A DNA stretch of 64,000 nt from Hydractinia symbiolongicarpus. Lineage: Eukaryota; Cnidaria; Hydrozoa; Anthoathecata; Hydractiniidae. The stretch lies in NCBI RefSeq assembly GCF_029227915.1, contig NC_079880.1, forward strand, positions 27,523,501 through 27,587,500, read 5' to 3'. Shown one piece after another: positions 25,641 through 39,616 of the stretch. A program made the translations under genes and the position numbers. Within the stretch, counting starts at the first letter, position 1. Each line of letters opens with the position of its first letter. The notes beneath the pieces are model-generated. The model was not told where the DNA came from. It saw only the letters and a list, made by a program, of their open reading frames with translations, and did not search any database.

Positions 25641-28600
25641 TGTGGGACCAATCCCACCCATAAGATTGCGCTGAAGAAATAGAGACAGTTTCAAAAACTT
25701 CATTTCATTGACTTTCTAACGGTTTCAATCCGTTTGAGTTACAATGGTTGCGTCACATATTCGTCCCCACATGTATTTAGCGATAGTATTCGGATATTAT
25801 TAGGTTGCATCGCTTTTAACAGTAAAACGATTGACTGTGGGACTTAATTGAACTGATTCTGGACTGTGACTTTGTAAATGCGATAAATGAGCCAATTGGG
25901 CTCCAAGAAATACCATTCTCCTTAATTCGACATGATTGCTGGAATTCAGCGAGTACACTAGGCTCTGTGGTAGTGCTTTATTTAAAAATTTAAATAAATA
26001 AGTCTTTTCTTCTGTGGGACAAATCCTGGCCGTTAGCACGCGCTGAAGAAATAGAGACATTCTCAAAATCTACACTTCATCGACTTCTTGGCGGTATCAA
26101 TCCGTTTGAGTTACAATGGTTGCGTCACATGTTCGTACCAACATGTATTTAGCGATAGTATTCTGATATTACTAGGTTCAGTGAAACGATTGACTGTGGG
26201 ACTTAATTGAACTAACTTTGGACTGTGACCTGATAAATGTTATAAATGGGCCAGTTTGACTACAAGAAATAACATTCTTCTTAAATTGACATGATTGCTG
26301 GAACTCAACGATTACACTGGGCGCTGTGGTAGCACTTTTTTAAAACATTAAGATAAAAAAGTCATTTTTTACTGTGGGACCAATCCTAGCCGTTATCGCG
26401 TGCTGAAGAAATAGCGACAGTTTCAAAAACTACATTTCATTGACTTTCTAATGGTATCAATCCGTTTGAGTTACAACGGTTGCGTCACATATTTGTACCA
26501 ACATGTATTTAGTGATATTTTTCCGATGTGACTAAGTTGCATCGCTTTTAACAGTGAAACGATTGACTGTGGGACTTAGTTGAACTGATTCTTGACTGTG
26601 ACCTTGTAAATGCGATAAATGAGCCAATTGGGCTCCAAGGAATACCATTCTTCTTAATTTGACATGATTGCCGGAACTCAGCGATTACACTGGGCACTTG
26701 TGGTAGCACTTCATTTAAAAATTTAAATAAAAAAGTCATTTTTTACTGTGGGACCAATCCCACCCATAAGATCGCGCTGAAGAAATAGAGACAGTTTCAA
26801 AAACTTCATTTCATTGACTTTCTAACGGTTTCAATCCGTTTGAGTTACAACGGTTGCGTCACATATTCGTCCCCACATGTATTTAGCGATAGTATTCGGA
26901 TATTATTAGGTTGCATCGCTTTTAACAGTGAAACGATTGACTGTGGGACTTAATTGAACTGATTCTGGACTGTGACCTTGTAAATGCAATAAATGAGCCA
27001 ATTGGGCTCCAAGAAATACCATTCTCCTTAATTCGACATGATTGCTGGAATTCAGCGAGTACACTAGGCTCTGTGGTAGTGCTTTATTTAAAAATTTAAA
27101 TAAATAAGTCTTTTTTTCTGTGGGACAAATCCTGGCCGTTAGCACGCGCTGAAGAAATAGAGACCTTCTCAAAATCTATACTTCATCGACTTCTTGGCGG
27201 TATCAATCCGTTTGAGTTACAATGTTTGCGTCGCATGTTCGTACCAACATGTATTTAGCGATAGTATTCTGATATTACTAGGTTCAGTGAAACGATTGAC
27301 TGTGGGACTTAATTGAACTAACTTTGGACTGTGACCTGATAAATGTTATAAATGGGCCAGTCTGACTACAAGAAATAACATTCTTCTAAAATTGACATGA
27401 TTGCTGGAACTCAACGATTACACTGTGCGCTGTGGTAGCACTTTTTTAAAAAATTAAGATAAAAAAGTGATTTTTTACTGTGGGTCCAATCCTAGCCGTT
27501 ATCACGCGCTGAAGAAATAGCGACAGTTTCAAAAACTACGTTTCATTGACTTTCTAATGGTATCAATCCGTTTGAGTTACAACGGTTGCGCCACATATTT
27601 GTCCCCACATGTATTTAGCGATAATATTCGGATATTACTAGGTTGCGTCGCTTTTAACAGTGAACTGTTTGACTGTGGGACTTAATTGAATTGATTTTGG
27701 ACTTTGACCTTATAAATGTGATAAATGAGCCAGTTTGACTACAAAAAGTAACATTCTTCTTAATTTGACTTAATTGCTGGAACTCAGCGATTGCACTGGG
27801 CACTGTGGTAGCGTTTTATTTAAAAATTAACTTTAATAAGTCATTTTTTACTGTGGGACCATTCCCAGCCGTTTGTTCCCGCTGAAGAACTAGAGACAGT
27901 TTCAAAAACTACATTTCATTGACTTTCTAACGGTTTCAATCCGTTTGAGTTACAACGGTTGCGTCACATATTCGTCCCCACATGTATTTAGCGATAGTAT
28001 TCGGATATTATTAGGTTGCATCGCTTTTAACAGTGAAACGATTGACTGTGGGACTTAATTGAACTGATTCTGGACTGTGACCTTGTAAATGCGATAAATG
28101 AGCCAATTGGGCTCCAAGAAATGCCATTCTCCTTAATTCGACATGATTGCTGGAATTCAGCGAGTACACTAGGCTTTGTGGTAGTGCTTTATTTAAAAAT
28201 TTAAATAAATAAGTCTTTTTTTCTGTGGGACAAATCCTGGCCGTTAGCACGCGCTGAAGAAATAGAGACAGTCTCAAAATCTATACTTCATCGACTTCTT
28301 GGCGGTATCAATCCGTTTGAGTTACAATGTTTGAGTCGCATGTTCGTACCAACATGTATTTAGCGATAGTATTCTGATATTACTAGGTTCAGTGAAACGA
28401 TTGACTGTGGGACTTAATTGAACTAACTTTGGACTGTGACCTGATAAATGTTATAAATGGGCCAGTTTGACTACAAGAAATAACATTCTTCTAAAATTGA
28501 CATGATTGCTGGAACTCAACGATTACACTGGGCGCTGTGGTAGCACTTTTTTAAAAAATTAAGATAAAAAAGTTATTTTTTACTGTGGGACCAATCCTAG

Positions 28601-29390
28601 CCGTTATCGCGCGCTGAAGAAATAGCGACAGTTTCAAAAACTACATTTCATTGACTTTCTAATGGTATCAATCCGTCTGAGTTACAACGGTTGCACCACA
28701 TATTTGTCCCCACATGTATTTAGCGATAGTATTCGGATATTACTAGGTTGCGTCGCTTTTAACAGTGAACTGTTTGACTGTGGGACTTAGATGAATTGAT
28801 TTTGGACTTTGACCTTATAAATGTGATAAATGAGCCAGTTTGACTACAAAAAGTAACATTCTTCTTAATTTGACTTAATTGCTAGAACTCAGCGATTGCA
28901 CTGGGCACTGTGGTAGCGTTTTATTTAAAAATTAACTTTAATAAGTCATTTTTTACTGTGGGACCATTCCCAGCCGTTAGTTCGCGCTGAAGAAATAGAG
29001 ACAGTTTCAAAAACTACATTTCATTGACTTTCTAACGGTTTCAACCCGTTTGAGTTACAACGGTTGCGTCACATATTCGTCCCAACATGTATTTAGCGAT
29101 AGTATTCGGATATTATTAGGTTGCATCGCTTTTACCAGTGAAACGATTGACTATGGGACTTAATTGAACTGATTCTGGACTGTGACCTTGTAAATGCGAT
29201 AAATGAGGCAATTGGGCTCCAAGAAATACCATTCTTCTTAATTCGACATGATTGCTGGAATTCAGCGAGTACACTAGGCTCTGTGGTAGTGCTTTATTTA
29301 AAAATTTAAATAAATAAGTCTTTTTTTCTGTGGGACAAATCCTGGCCGTTAGCACGCGCTGAAGAAATAGAGACATTCTCAAAATCTACA
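25640..29390 (+). repeat. trimer higher-order repeat, about 1105 bp
   Basis: The same landmark recurs at 25800, 26906, 28011 and 29116, steps of 1105-1106 bp (three monomers). Confidence 0.75.
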
Positions 29391-30003
29391 CTTCATCGAC
29401 TTCTTGGCGGTATCAATCCGTTTGAGTTACAATGGTTGCGTCACATGTTCGTACCAACATGTGTTTAGCGATACTATTCTGATATTACTAGGTTCAGTGA
29501 AACGATTGACGGTGGGACTTAATTGAACTAACTTTGGACTGTGACCTGAGAAATGTTATAAATGGGCCAGTTTGACTACAAGAAATAACATTCTTCTTAA
29601 ATTGACATGATTGCTGGAACTCAACGATTACACTGGGCGCTGTGGTAGCACTTTTTTAAAAAATTAAGATAAAAAAGTCATTTTTTACTGTGGGACCAAT
29701 CCTAGCCGTTATCGCGCGCTAAAGAAATAGCGACAGTTTCAAAAACTACATTTCATTGACTTTCTAACGGTTTCAATCCGTTTGAGTTACAACGGTTGCG
29801 TCACATATTCGTACCAACATGTATTTAGTGAATTTTTTCCGATATTACTAAGTTGTATCGCTTTTAACAGTGAAGCGATTGACTCTGGGAATTAATTCAA
29901 CTGATTCTGGACTGTGGCCTTATAAATGTGATAAATGAACCAATTGGACTCCAAGAAATAACATTCTTCTTAAATTGACATGATTGCTGGAACTCAACGA
30001 TTA

Positions 30004-33000
30004 CACTGGGCGCTGTGGTAGCACTTTTTTAAAAAATTAAGATAAAAAAGTCATTTTTACTGTGGGAATAATCCCAGCCATTAGTTTGCACAGAAGAAAT
30101 AGAGACAGTTTCAAAAATTACATTTCATTGAATTTCTAACTGTGTCAATCCGTTTGAGTTACAACGGTCGCGTAACATATTCGTACCAACATGTATTTAG
30201 TGAATTTTTTCCGATATTACTAAGTTGTATCGCTTTTAACAGTGAAGCGATTGACTGTGAAACTTAATTGAACTAACTTTGGACTGTGACCTGATAAATG
30301 TGATAAGTGAGCCAACTGGACCAAAGAAATAACATTCTTCTTAATTTGACATGATTGCTGGAACTCAGGGATTATACTGGGCGCAGTGGTAGCACTTCAT
30401 TTAAAAATTTAAATAAAAAAGTCATTTTTTACTGTGGGACCAATCCCAGCCATAAGATCGCGCTGAAGAAATAGAGACAGTTTCAAAAACTTCATTTCAT
30501 TGACTTTCTAATGGTTTCAATCCGTTTGAGTTACAACGGTTGCGTCACATATTCGTCCCCACATGTATTTAGCGATAGTATTCGGATATTTCTAGGTTGC
30601 ATCGCTTTTAACAGTGAAACGATTGACTGTGGGAATTAATTGAACTGATTCTGGACTGTGACCTTGTATATGCGATAAATGAGCCAATTGGGCTCCAAGA
30701 AATGCCATTGTCCTTAATTCGACATGATTGCTGGAATTCAGCGAGTACACTAGGCTTTGTGGTAGTGCTTTATTTAAAAATTTAAATAAATAAGTCTTTT
30801 TTTCTGTGGGACAAATCCTGGCCGTTAGCACGCGCTGAAGAAATAGAGACATTCTCAAAATCTATACTTCATCAAATTCTTGGCGGTATCAATCCGTTTG
30901 AGTTACAATGTTTGCGTCGCATGTTCGTACCAACATGTATTTAGCGATAGTATTCTGATATTACTAGGTTCAGTGAAACGATTGACTGTGGGACTTAATT
31001 GAACTAACTTTGGACTGTGACCTGATAAATGTTATAAATGGGCCAGTTTGACTACAAGAAATAACATTCTTCTAAAATTGACATGATTGCTGGAACTCAA
31101 CGATTACACTGGGCGCTGTGGTAGCACTTTTTTAAAAAATTAAGATAAAAAAGTTATTTTTTACTGTGGGACCAATCCTAGCTGTTATCGCGCGCTGAAG
31201 AAATAGCGACAGTTTCAAAAACTACATTTCATTGACTTTCTAATGGTATCAATCCGTTTGAGTTACAACGGTTGCGCCACATATTTGTCCCCACATGTAT
31301 TTAGCGATAGTATTCGGATATTACTAGGTTGCGTCGCTTTTAACAGTGAACTGTTTGACTGTGGGACTTAATTGAATTGATTTTGGACTTTGACCTTATA
31401 AATGTGATAAATGAGCCAGTTTGACTACAAAAAGTAACATTCTTCTTAATTTGACTTAATTGCTAGAACTCAGCGATTGCACTGGGCACTGTGGTAGCGT
31501 TTTATTTAAAAATTAACTTTAATAAGTCATTCTTTACTGTGGGACCATTCCCAGCCGTTAGTTCGCGCTGAAGAAATAGAGACTGTTTCAAAAACTACAT
31601 TTCATTGACTTTCTAACGGTTTCAATCCGTTTGAGTTACAACGGTTGCGTCACATATTCGTCCCCACATGTATTTAGCGATAGTATTCGGATATTATTAG
31701 GTTGCATCACTTTTAACAGTGAAACGATTGACTGTGGGACTTAATTGAACTGCTTCTTGACTGTGACCTTGTAAATGCGATAAATAAGCCAATTGGGCTT
31801 CAAGGAATACCATTCTTCTTAAGTTGACATGATTGCCGGAACTCAGCGATTACACTGGGCGCTGTGGTAGCACTTTTTTAAAAAATTAAGATAAAAAAGT
31901 CATTTTTACTGTGGGAATAATCCCAGCCATTAGTTTGCACAGAAGAAATAGAGACAGTTTCAAAAATTACATTTCATTGAATTTCTAACTGTGTCAATCC
32001 GTTTGAGTTACAACGGTCGCGTAACATATTCGTACCAACATGTATTTAGTGAATTTTTTCCGATATTACTAAGTTGTATCGCTTTTAACAGTGAAGCGAT
32101 TGACTGTGAAACTTAATTGAACTAACTTTGGACTGTGACCTGATAAATGTGATAAGTGAGCCAACTGGACCAAAGAAATAACATTCTTCTTAATTTGACA
32201 TGATTGCTGGAACTCAGGGATTATACTGGGCGCAGTGGTAGCACTTCATTTAAAAATTTAAATAAAAAAGTCATTTTTTACTGTGGGACCAATCCCAGCC
32301 ATAAGATCGCGCTGAAGAAATAGAGACAGTTTCAAAAACTTCATTTCATTGACTTTCTAATGGTTTCAATCCGTTTGAGTTACAACGGTTGCGTCACATA
32401 TTCGTCCCCACATGTATTTAGCGATAGTATTCGGATATTTCTAGGTTGCATCGCTTTTAACAGTGAAACGATTGACTGTGGGACTTAATTGAACTGATTC
32501 TGGACTGTGACCTTGTAAATGCGATAAATGAGCCAATTGGGCTCCAAGAAATGCCATTGTCCTTAATTCGACATGATTGCTGGAATTCAGCGAGTACACT
32601 AGGCTTTGTGGTAGTGCTTTATTTAAAAATTTAAATAAATAAGTCTTTTTTTCTGTGGGACAAATCCTGGCCGTTAGCACGCGCTGAAGAAATAGAGACA
32701 TTCTCAAAATCTATACTTCATCAAATTCTTGGCGGTATCAATCCGTTTGAGTTACAATGTTTGCGTCGCATGTTCGTACCAACATGTATTTAGCGATAGT
32801 ATTCTGATATTACTAGGTTCAGTGAAACGATTGACTGTGGGACTTAATTGAACTAACTTTGGACTGTGACCTGATAAATGTTATAAATGGGCCAGTTTGA
32901 CTACAAGAAATAACATTCTTCTAAAATTGACATGATTGCTGGAACTCAACGATTACACTGGGCGCTGTGGTAGCACTTTTTTAAAAAATTAAGATAAAAA

Positions 33001-33710
33001 AGTTATTTTTTACTGTGGGACCAATCCTAGCTGTTATCGCGCGCTGAAGAAATAGCGACAGTTTCAAAAACTACATTTCATTGACTTTCTAATGGTATCA
33101 ATCCGTTTGAGTTACAACGGTTGCGCCACATATTTGTCCCCACATGTATTTAGCGATAGTATTCGGATATTACTAGGTTGCGTCGCTTTTAACAGTGAAC
33201 TGTTTGACTGTGGGACTTAATTGAATTGATTTTGGACTTTGACCTTATAAATGTGATAAATGAGCCAGTTTGACTACAAAAAGTAACATTCTTCTTAATT
33301 TGACTTAATTGCTAGAACTCAGCGATTGCACTGGGCACTGTGGTAGCGTTTTATTTAAAAATTAACTTTAATAAGTCATTCTTTACTGTGGGACCATTCC
33401 CAGCCGTTAGTTCGCGCTGAAGAAATAGAGACTGTTTCAAAAACTACATTTCATTGACTTTCTAACGGTTTCAATCCGTTTGAGTTACAACGGTTGCGTC
33501 ACATATTCGTCCCCACATGTATTTAGCGATAGTATTCGGATATTAATAGGTTGCATCACTTTTAACAGTGAAACGATTGACTGTGGGACTTAATTGAACT
33601 GCTTCTTGACTGTGACCTTGTAAATGCGATAAATAAGCCAATTGGGCTTCAAGGAATACCATTCTTCTTAAGTTGACATGATTGCCGGAACTCAGCGATT
33701 ACACTGGGCG
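30004..33710 (+). repeat. pentamer higher-order repeat, 1849 bp, two copies
   Basis: 30004-31852 and 31853-33710 are nearly the same, sharing private variants such as AAATGCCATTGTCCTTAATT (30700s and 32550s). Few differences, so a recent duplication. Confidence 0.75.
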
Positions 33711-34512
33711 CTTGTGGTAGCACTTCATTTAAAAATTTAAATAAATAAGTCTTTTTTTCTGTGGGACAAATCCTGGCCGTTAGCACGCGCTGAAGAAATA
33801 GAGACATTCTCAAAATCTACACTTCATCGACTTCTTGGCGGTATCAATCCGTTTGAGTTACAATGGTTGCGTCACATGTTCGTACCAACATGTGTTTAGC
33901 GATAGTATTCTGATATTACTAGGTTCAGTGAAACGATTGACGGTGGGACTTAATTGAACTAACTTTGGACTGTGACCTGAGAAATGTTATAAATGGGCCA
34001 GTTTGACTACAAGAAATAACATTCTTTTTAAATTGACATGATTGCTGGAACTCAACGATTACACTGGGCGCTGTGGTAGCACTTTTTTAAAAAATTAAGA
34101 TAAAAAAAGTCATTTTTTACTGTGGGACCAATCCTAGCCGTTATCGCGCGCTAAAGAAATAGCGACAGTTTCAAAAACTACATTTCATTGACTTTCTAAC
34201 GGTTTCAATCCGTTTGAGTTACAACGGTTGCGTCACATATTCGTCCCCACATGTATTTAGCGATAGTATTCGGATATTATTAGGTTGCATCGCTTTTAAC
34301 AGTGAAACGATTGACTGCGGGACTTAATTGAACTGATTCTGGACTGTGGCCTTATAAATGTGATAAATGAACCAATTGGACTCCAAGAAATAGCATTCTT
34401 CTTAAATTGACATGATTGCTGGAAACCATCGATTACACTAGGCTTTGTGGTAGCGCTTTATTTAAAAATTTGAATAAATAAGTCTTTTTTTACTCTAGGA
34501 CCAATCCTGGCC

Positions 34513-36511
34513 GTTAGCACGCACTGAAGAAATAGAGACACTCTCAAACACTACATATCATTGACTTCTTGGCGGTATCAATCCGTTTGAGTTACAACGG
34601 TTGCGTCACATATTCGTACCAACCTGTATTTAGGGATATCTTTTCGATATTACTAAGTTATATCGCTTTTAACAGTGAAACAATTGACTGTGGAACTTAA
34701 TTAAACTAATTTTGGACTGTGACCTGATAAATGTGATAAGTGAGCCAACTGGACCCAAGAAATAACATTCTTCTTAATTTGACATGATTGCTGGAACTCA
34801 GGGATTACACTGGGCGCAGTGGTAGCACTTCATTCAAAAATTTAAGTAAAAAAGTAATTTTCTACTGTTGGACCAATCCTAGCCGTTATCGCGCGATGAA
34901 GAAATAGCAACAGTTTCAAAAACTACATTTCATTCACTTTCTAACGGTATCAATCCGTTTGAGTTACAACTGTTGCGTCATATATTCCTCCCCACATGGA
35001 TTTAGCGATAGTACTCGGATATTTCTAGGTTGCAGCGCTTTTAACAGTGAAACGTTTGACTGTGGGAGTCAATTGAACTGATTTTGGACTTTGACCTTAT
35101 AAATGTGATAAATGAGCCAGTTTGACTACAAGAAGTAACATTCTTCTTAATTTAACTTTATTGCTGGAATACAGCGATTGCACTGGGCACTATGGTAGCG
35201 TTTTTTTAAAAAATTAAGTTAAGTAAGTTATTTTTTCCTGTGGGACCAATCCCAGCCGTTAGTGCGCGCTGAAGACATAGAGACAGTTTCAAAAACTACA
35301 TTTCATTGACTTTCTAACCGTGTTAATCCGTTTGAGTTACAACGGTTGCGCCACATATTCGTACCAACATGTATTTAGTGATTTTCTTCCGATATGACTA
35401 AGTTGCATCGCTTTTAACAGTGAAACGATTGACTGTGGGACTTAATTGAACTAACTTTGGACTGTGACCTGATAAATATTATAAATGAGCCAGATTGACT
35501 ACAAGAAATAACATTTTTCTTAATTTGACATGATTGCTGGAACTCAGCGATTACACTAGGCTCTGTGGTAGCGCTTTATTTAAAAATTTGAATAAATAAG
35601 TCTTTTTTTACTCTAGGACCAATCCTGGCCGTTAGCACGCACTGAAGAAATAGAGACACTCTCAAACACTACATATCATTGACTTCTTGGCGGTATCAAT
35701 CCGTTTGAGTTACAACGGTTGCGTCACATATTCGTACCAACCTGTATTTAGGGATATCTTTTCGATATTACTAAGTTATATCGCTTTTAACAGTGAAACA
35801 ATTGACTGTGGAACTTAATTAAACTAATTTTGGACTGTGACCTGATAAATGTGATAAGTGAGCCAACTGGACCCAAGAAATAACATTCTTCTTAATTTGA
35901 CATGATTGCTGGAACTCAGGGATTACACTGGGCGCAGTGGTAGCACTTCATTCAAAAATTTAAGTAAAAAAGTAATTTTCTACTGTTGGACCAATCCTAG
36001 CCGTTATCGCGCGATGAAGAAATAGCAACAGTTTCAAAAACTACATTTCATTCACTTTCTAACGGTATCAATCCGTTTGAGTTACAACTGTTGCGTCATA
36101 TATTCCTCCCCACATGGATTTAGCGATAGTACTCGGATATTTCTAGGTTGCAGCGCTTTTAACAGTGAAACGTTTGACTGTGGGAGTCAATTGAACTGAT
36201 TTTGGACTTTGACCTTATAAATGTGATAAATGAGCCAGTTTGACTACAAGAAGTAACATTCTTCTTAATTTGACTTTATTGCTGGAATACAGCGATTGCA
36301 CTGGGCACTATGGTAGCGTTTTTTTTAAAAATTAAGTTAAGTAAGTTATTTTTTCCTGTGGGACCAATCCCAGCCGTTAGTGCGCGCTGAAGACATAGAG
36401 ACAGTTTCAAAAACTACATTTCATTGACTTTCTAACTGTGTTAATCCGTTTGAAATACAACGGTTGCGCCACATATTCGTACCAACATGTATTTAGTGAT
36501 TTTCTTCCGAT
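34513..36511 (+). repeat. trimer higher-order repeat, 1118 bp
   Basis: 34513-35630 recurs from 35631, sharing CACTCTCAAACACTACATAT. The second copy is cut at 36511 by the retrotransposon and continues at 39617. Confidence 0.7.
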
Positions 36512-39500
36512 TCTTCTTCTTCTTCTTAATTTATTTAACGTCGGAGAAATAACTATGTACATATAGCTTCTTGATATAAAAAAATAAATAAATACATACT
36601 TATAAATATACAGGAAACTAATCAAATCCGACAAAAATTTGTTTATGGTTTTATGAAAAATGTATAAAAATTAAGAAAAAATATTTAAATAGACCGAGTG
36701 ACTGAAATCATACTCCTTTAGTTTCGTTTTAAATTTTTTAAGGCTGTTACAACTTTTCAATTCGGAAGGTAAAATATTCCAAATTTTAGGCCCCAATGAG
36801 CGAAGACATTTTTCCCCAAAATTTTTTGTATTAAAGTTCAATGTTTTAAGATTATTTAAATATTGACTTCGTACTGGCCTGTTTGTTTCGCTGCGTTGAA
36901 AGATGTCTAACATAAATGGCGGATTTAAATTATTAAGAGATTTAAAAATCTCTATACATAGATTTCGTATTCGCATAATTTTCATGTAGTTACTTTTGTT
37001 CTTGGTAGAAATGTACCTTTCTTTTCTCTCTGAATATCCGCTATCTACAAATTTTAGGGCTCGCTTATGGAGTTTTTCGACCCTAGAAAGTGATTTTGAA
37101 GATGAGAAATTCCAAATAAGTGGACAGTAGTTAAAGTTTGAATACACAAAACTTTCTGCTAAGACACTCTTAGCTTTAAAAGGAAGTATGTTTTTAAATC
37201 TATACAAAGCATTTAGTTGCGCAGATGCTTTCTTGCAAACCTCATTTAAGTGCTGATCAAATCTAAGGTTATTGTCAATTTTAACTCCTAACAGTTTGAC
37301 TGTGTCTTGCGAATATATGTTTTTATCTCCGATTCTTATCAGTTTACTACTTGTGTTTTCTATCCTATCTTTGCTGATTATAATGCATTGAAATTTGTCA
37401 GGGTTAGCAATCATTTTATTTTCATGTAGCCATGCTAACGCCTGCTCAGACTCACCTTCTAAAATTTTAATGAGGTTTGGAATTGAATTGGAAAAGCTTG
37501 ACAATGTATTATCATCAGCATAGTTGTGTAGGTCACTTCTGGTTATAAAAAGAAAAATATCGTTTAGAAAAATATTAAAAATTATCGGGCCTAAGATTGA
37601 TCCTTGCGGCACGCCTGAAAGAATCATTTGGAAAAGACTGTAGTGTCCGTTTATACGAGTAGATTGTTCTCTATTTGTTAGGTATGACAGGACAAATTTC
37701 AGGGCATTAATTTCAAATCCATATGCCTCAAGTTTAGCGATTAGTAAATCATGTGGCACACAATCGAATGCTTTTGATAGATCCATTAAGACTGCACCAA
37801 CCACGTAATTCTTATCAAGTTTTTTTTTTCCATTCTTCTAGTAAACGAATTAAGACATGCTGTGTGTTATAGTTTTTCCGATAGGCTGACAAAAATATTG
37901 AAAGTTTCGATTCTATGAAAGACATGATTTGATCCTTCATTATGTTTTCATAGAATTTTGAAAATACATTCAACACACTGACAGGTCTAAAATTTTTAAT
38001 GCTATGTTTGTCTTTGCCTCCTTTGTCAAGAGGTGCTACCGTTGCATGTTTGGCTCCATCGGGAAAAATATTCAATTTTATGCTGCTGTTTATAGCATTT
38101 TTCAATGGGCCAATCAGATATTCACTAGCTAACTTCACAAGCTTTGGGGGTATTTTGTCTCTACCTGGAGAGGAATTTATGTTTAAATTAGTAAAAAGTT
38201 TTTTGATTGTGTTGTCATCTACCTCCTCAAAGTTAAAAAAATTTATATTTTCGTTGCAGGCTTTAATTTTGACAATACTCGGATGACTCTCGTATGTTTT
38301 AATTATCTCATTAATTAGTCTCTCTTTGTCTAAGGAATTTCGATAATCAATTGATATTGGCTTGGTTCCACTACTTTTTTCTACAATGTTAATATAGTGT
38401 TCATTAAATAATTCAGCAAGCTCACTGTCATTGGTTATCTGAGCACCATCTTTGATAATCATAATGTTATCATTGTTCAAACCACTTTTATTGGTTATAA
38501 ACGGCTTAATAGTTTTCCAAAAAGTTTTATTTTCTACAATCCCAGAATCTATAACATTTTTAAAATACATTTTTATGGCTTTCTTTCTGAGTCCAACACA
38601 CTTATTTCGTTGTTTTTTATAGTTAATCTTGTTTTCTTCAGTAGGATCTTTATTGTATCGGTTTTTAAATCTTGACCTGGTATAAATGGCTTGCCTAAGT
38701 TCTTTATTCATAAAAGGTGCTTCATTTCCCCTGAGCAGTTTCTGTTTTAACGGGGCATGCTTTTCAATAATAGAACTAAACGTTTTTGTCAAGTGGTCGT
38801 AATTTGAAGCAGGGTCATTTTCATTAAAATCAAAACGTGTATTCCTAACATCAGAAAGAAACTTTCTCTTATCAAACTTTCTGTTACTTCTATAAACAAT
38901 TAGTTTTGGTTTCAATCTTACCAGATGAGATCTTAGGAAAGTTGTAATCATCAGATGATGGTCACTGAGTCCAGTCTCAGTAACCATAGTGTTTTGAAAA
39001 GACCTTTGTTTATTTGTTAAAATAACATCAATTGATGTTCCTTGTTCACTTGCAAAACATGTTTTGTCTTTGACTAAGTTTTTTAGGTCAAAAGTATCGC
39101 AAAGAGAAGTTATGTAATGATAATTTATTATTTCATTTTTATTATGAGTATCAATGTTTATGTCCCCCATCACAATGATGTTATCACAAAATGAGAGTGT
39201 TTTGTTTAGAATTTTCTCCAAATCTTCAAAGAAACTTTGAAGATTAGAATGACGTGGTGGACGATAAAGGGTGATAATAGTCCATTTTTTGTTTCTGACG
39301 TTTAGCTCAGAACATATAATTTCATTACTTGTAAGGTTAGCTATGTTTATTTGCTTACAAACCACTCCCTTTTTTACATACTCAATTAGCCCACCCCCAT
39401 TTTTATCCCGATCTTTTCTAGATCTTAATTCATAATCATCAATAGTAAATTGACTATTTGGAAAAGTACTATCTAATTTTGTTTCAGATAATACAAAATA

Positions 39501-39616
39501 ATCTGGAGCAAATTTCACAAAGATTTCCCTTAAGTCAATTATTTTTTTCCTTAAACTATTTATATTCAAATATCCTATCAATAGATTGAAAGGATTTTTG
39601 ATTCTAATATCACAGA
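36512..39616 (-). mobile_element. Non-LTR retrotransposon remnant, 5'-truncated
   Basis: A 3.1-kb minus-strand insertion interrupting a satellite monomer at TTCCGAT / CGATATGAC, with a possible 4-bp direct repeat CGAT (36508-36511 and 39617-39620). The 3' end, at low coordinates, carries a short GAA repeat, seen as TTCTTCTTCTTC on the plus strand. No upstream ORF1; the 5' end falls inside the endonuclease domain, as expected from incomplete target-primed reverse transcription. Endonuclease plus reverse transcriptase layout fits the APE-type CR1/jockey-like lineages; the exact clade cannot be fixed by eye. Confidence 0.88.
36671..39616 (-). pseudogene. Endonuclease/reverse transcriptase ORF2, frameshifted
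   Basis: The first frame (to 37815) contains the APE-type endonuclease (GYLNINSLR, LSETKLD, TLYRPPR, MGDINID, LSDHHLM) and the start of the reverse transcriptase (NFRPVSVLN). The second frame (37804-36671) continues with LMDLSKAFD, SGVPQGSILGP and the catalytic YADD, then thumb and C-terminal region. The break is at a run of ten T on the plus strand (37820-37829); a change of one base there separates the frames. The apparent ATG of the first frame at 39635 comes from satellite DNA. The gene is otherwise open, so the copy is young or the frameshift is a homopolymer sequencing error. Confidence 0.88.

Larger units (their letters stand above)
22775..36511 (+). repeat. satellite array, forward, between Polinton and retrotransposon
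   Basis: About 37 monomers of about 360 or 373 bp, each with ATCAATCCGTTTGAGTTACA, GTTGCGTCACAT, TCGTACCAACATGTATTTAG, TTTTAACAGTGAAACGATTG and CGCTGAAGAAATAG blocks. Monomer types are arranged in higher-order repeats of changing period (listed separately). The 88-aa minus-strand open frame that recurs in one monomer type is a by-product of sequence repetition. No other gene seen. Confidence 0.95.
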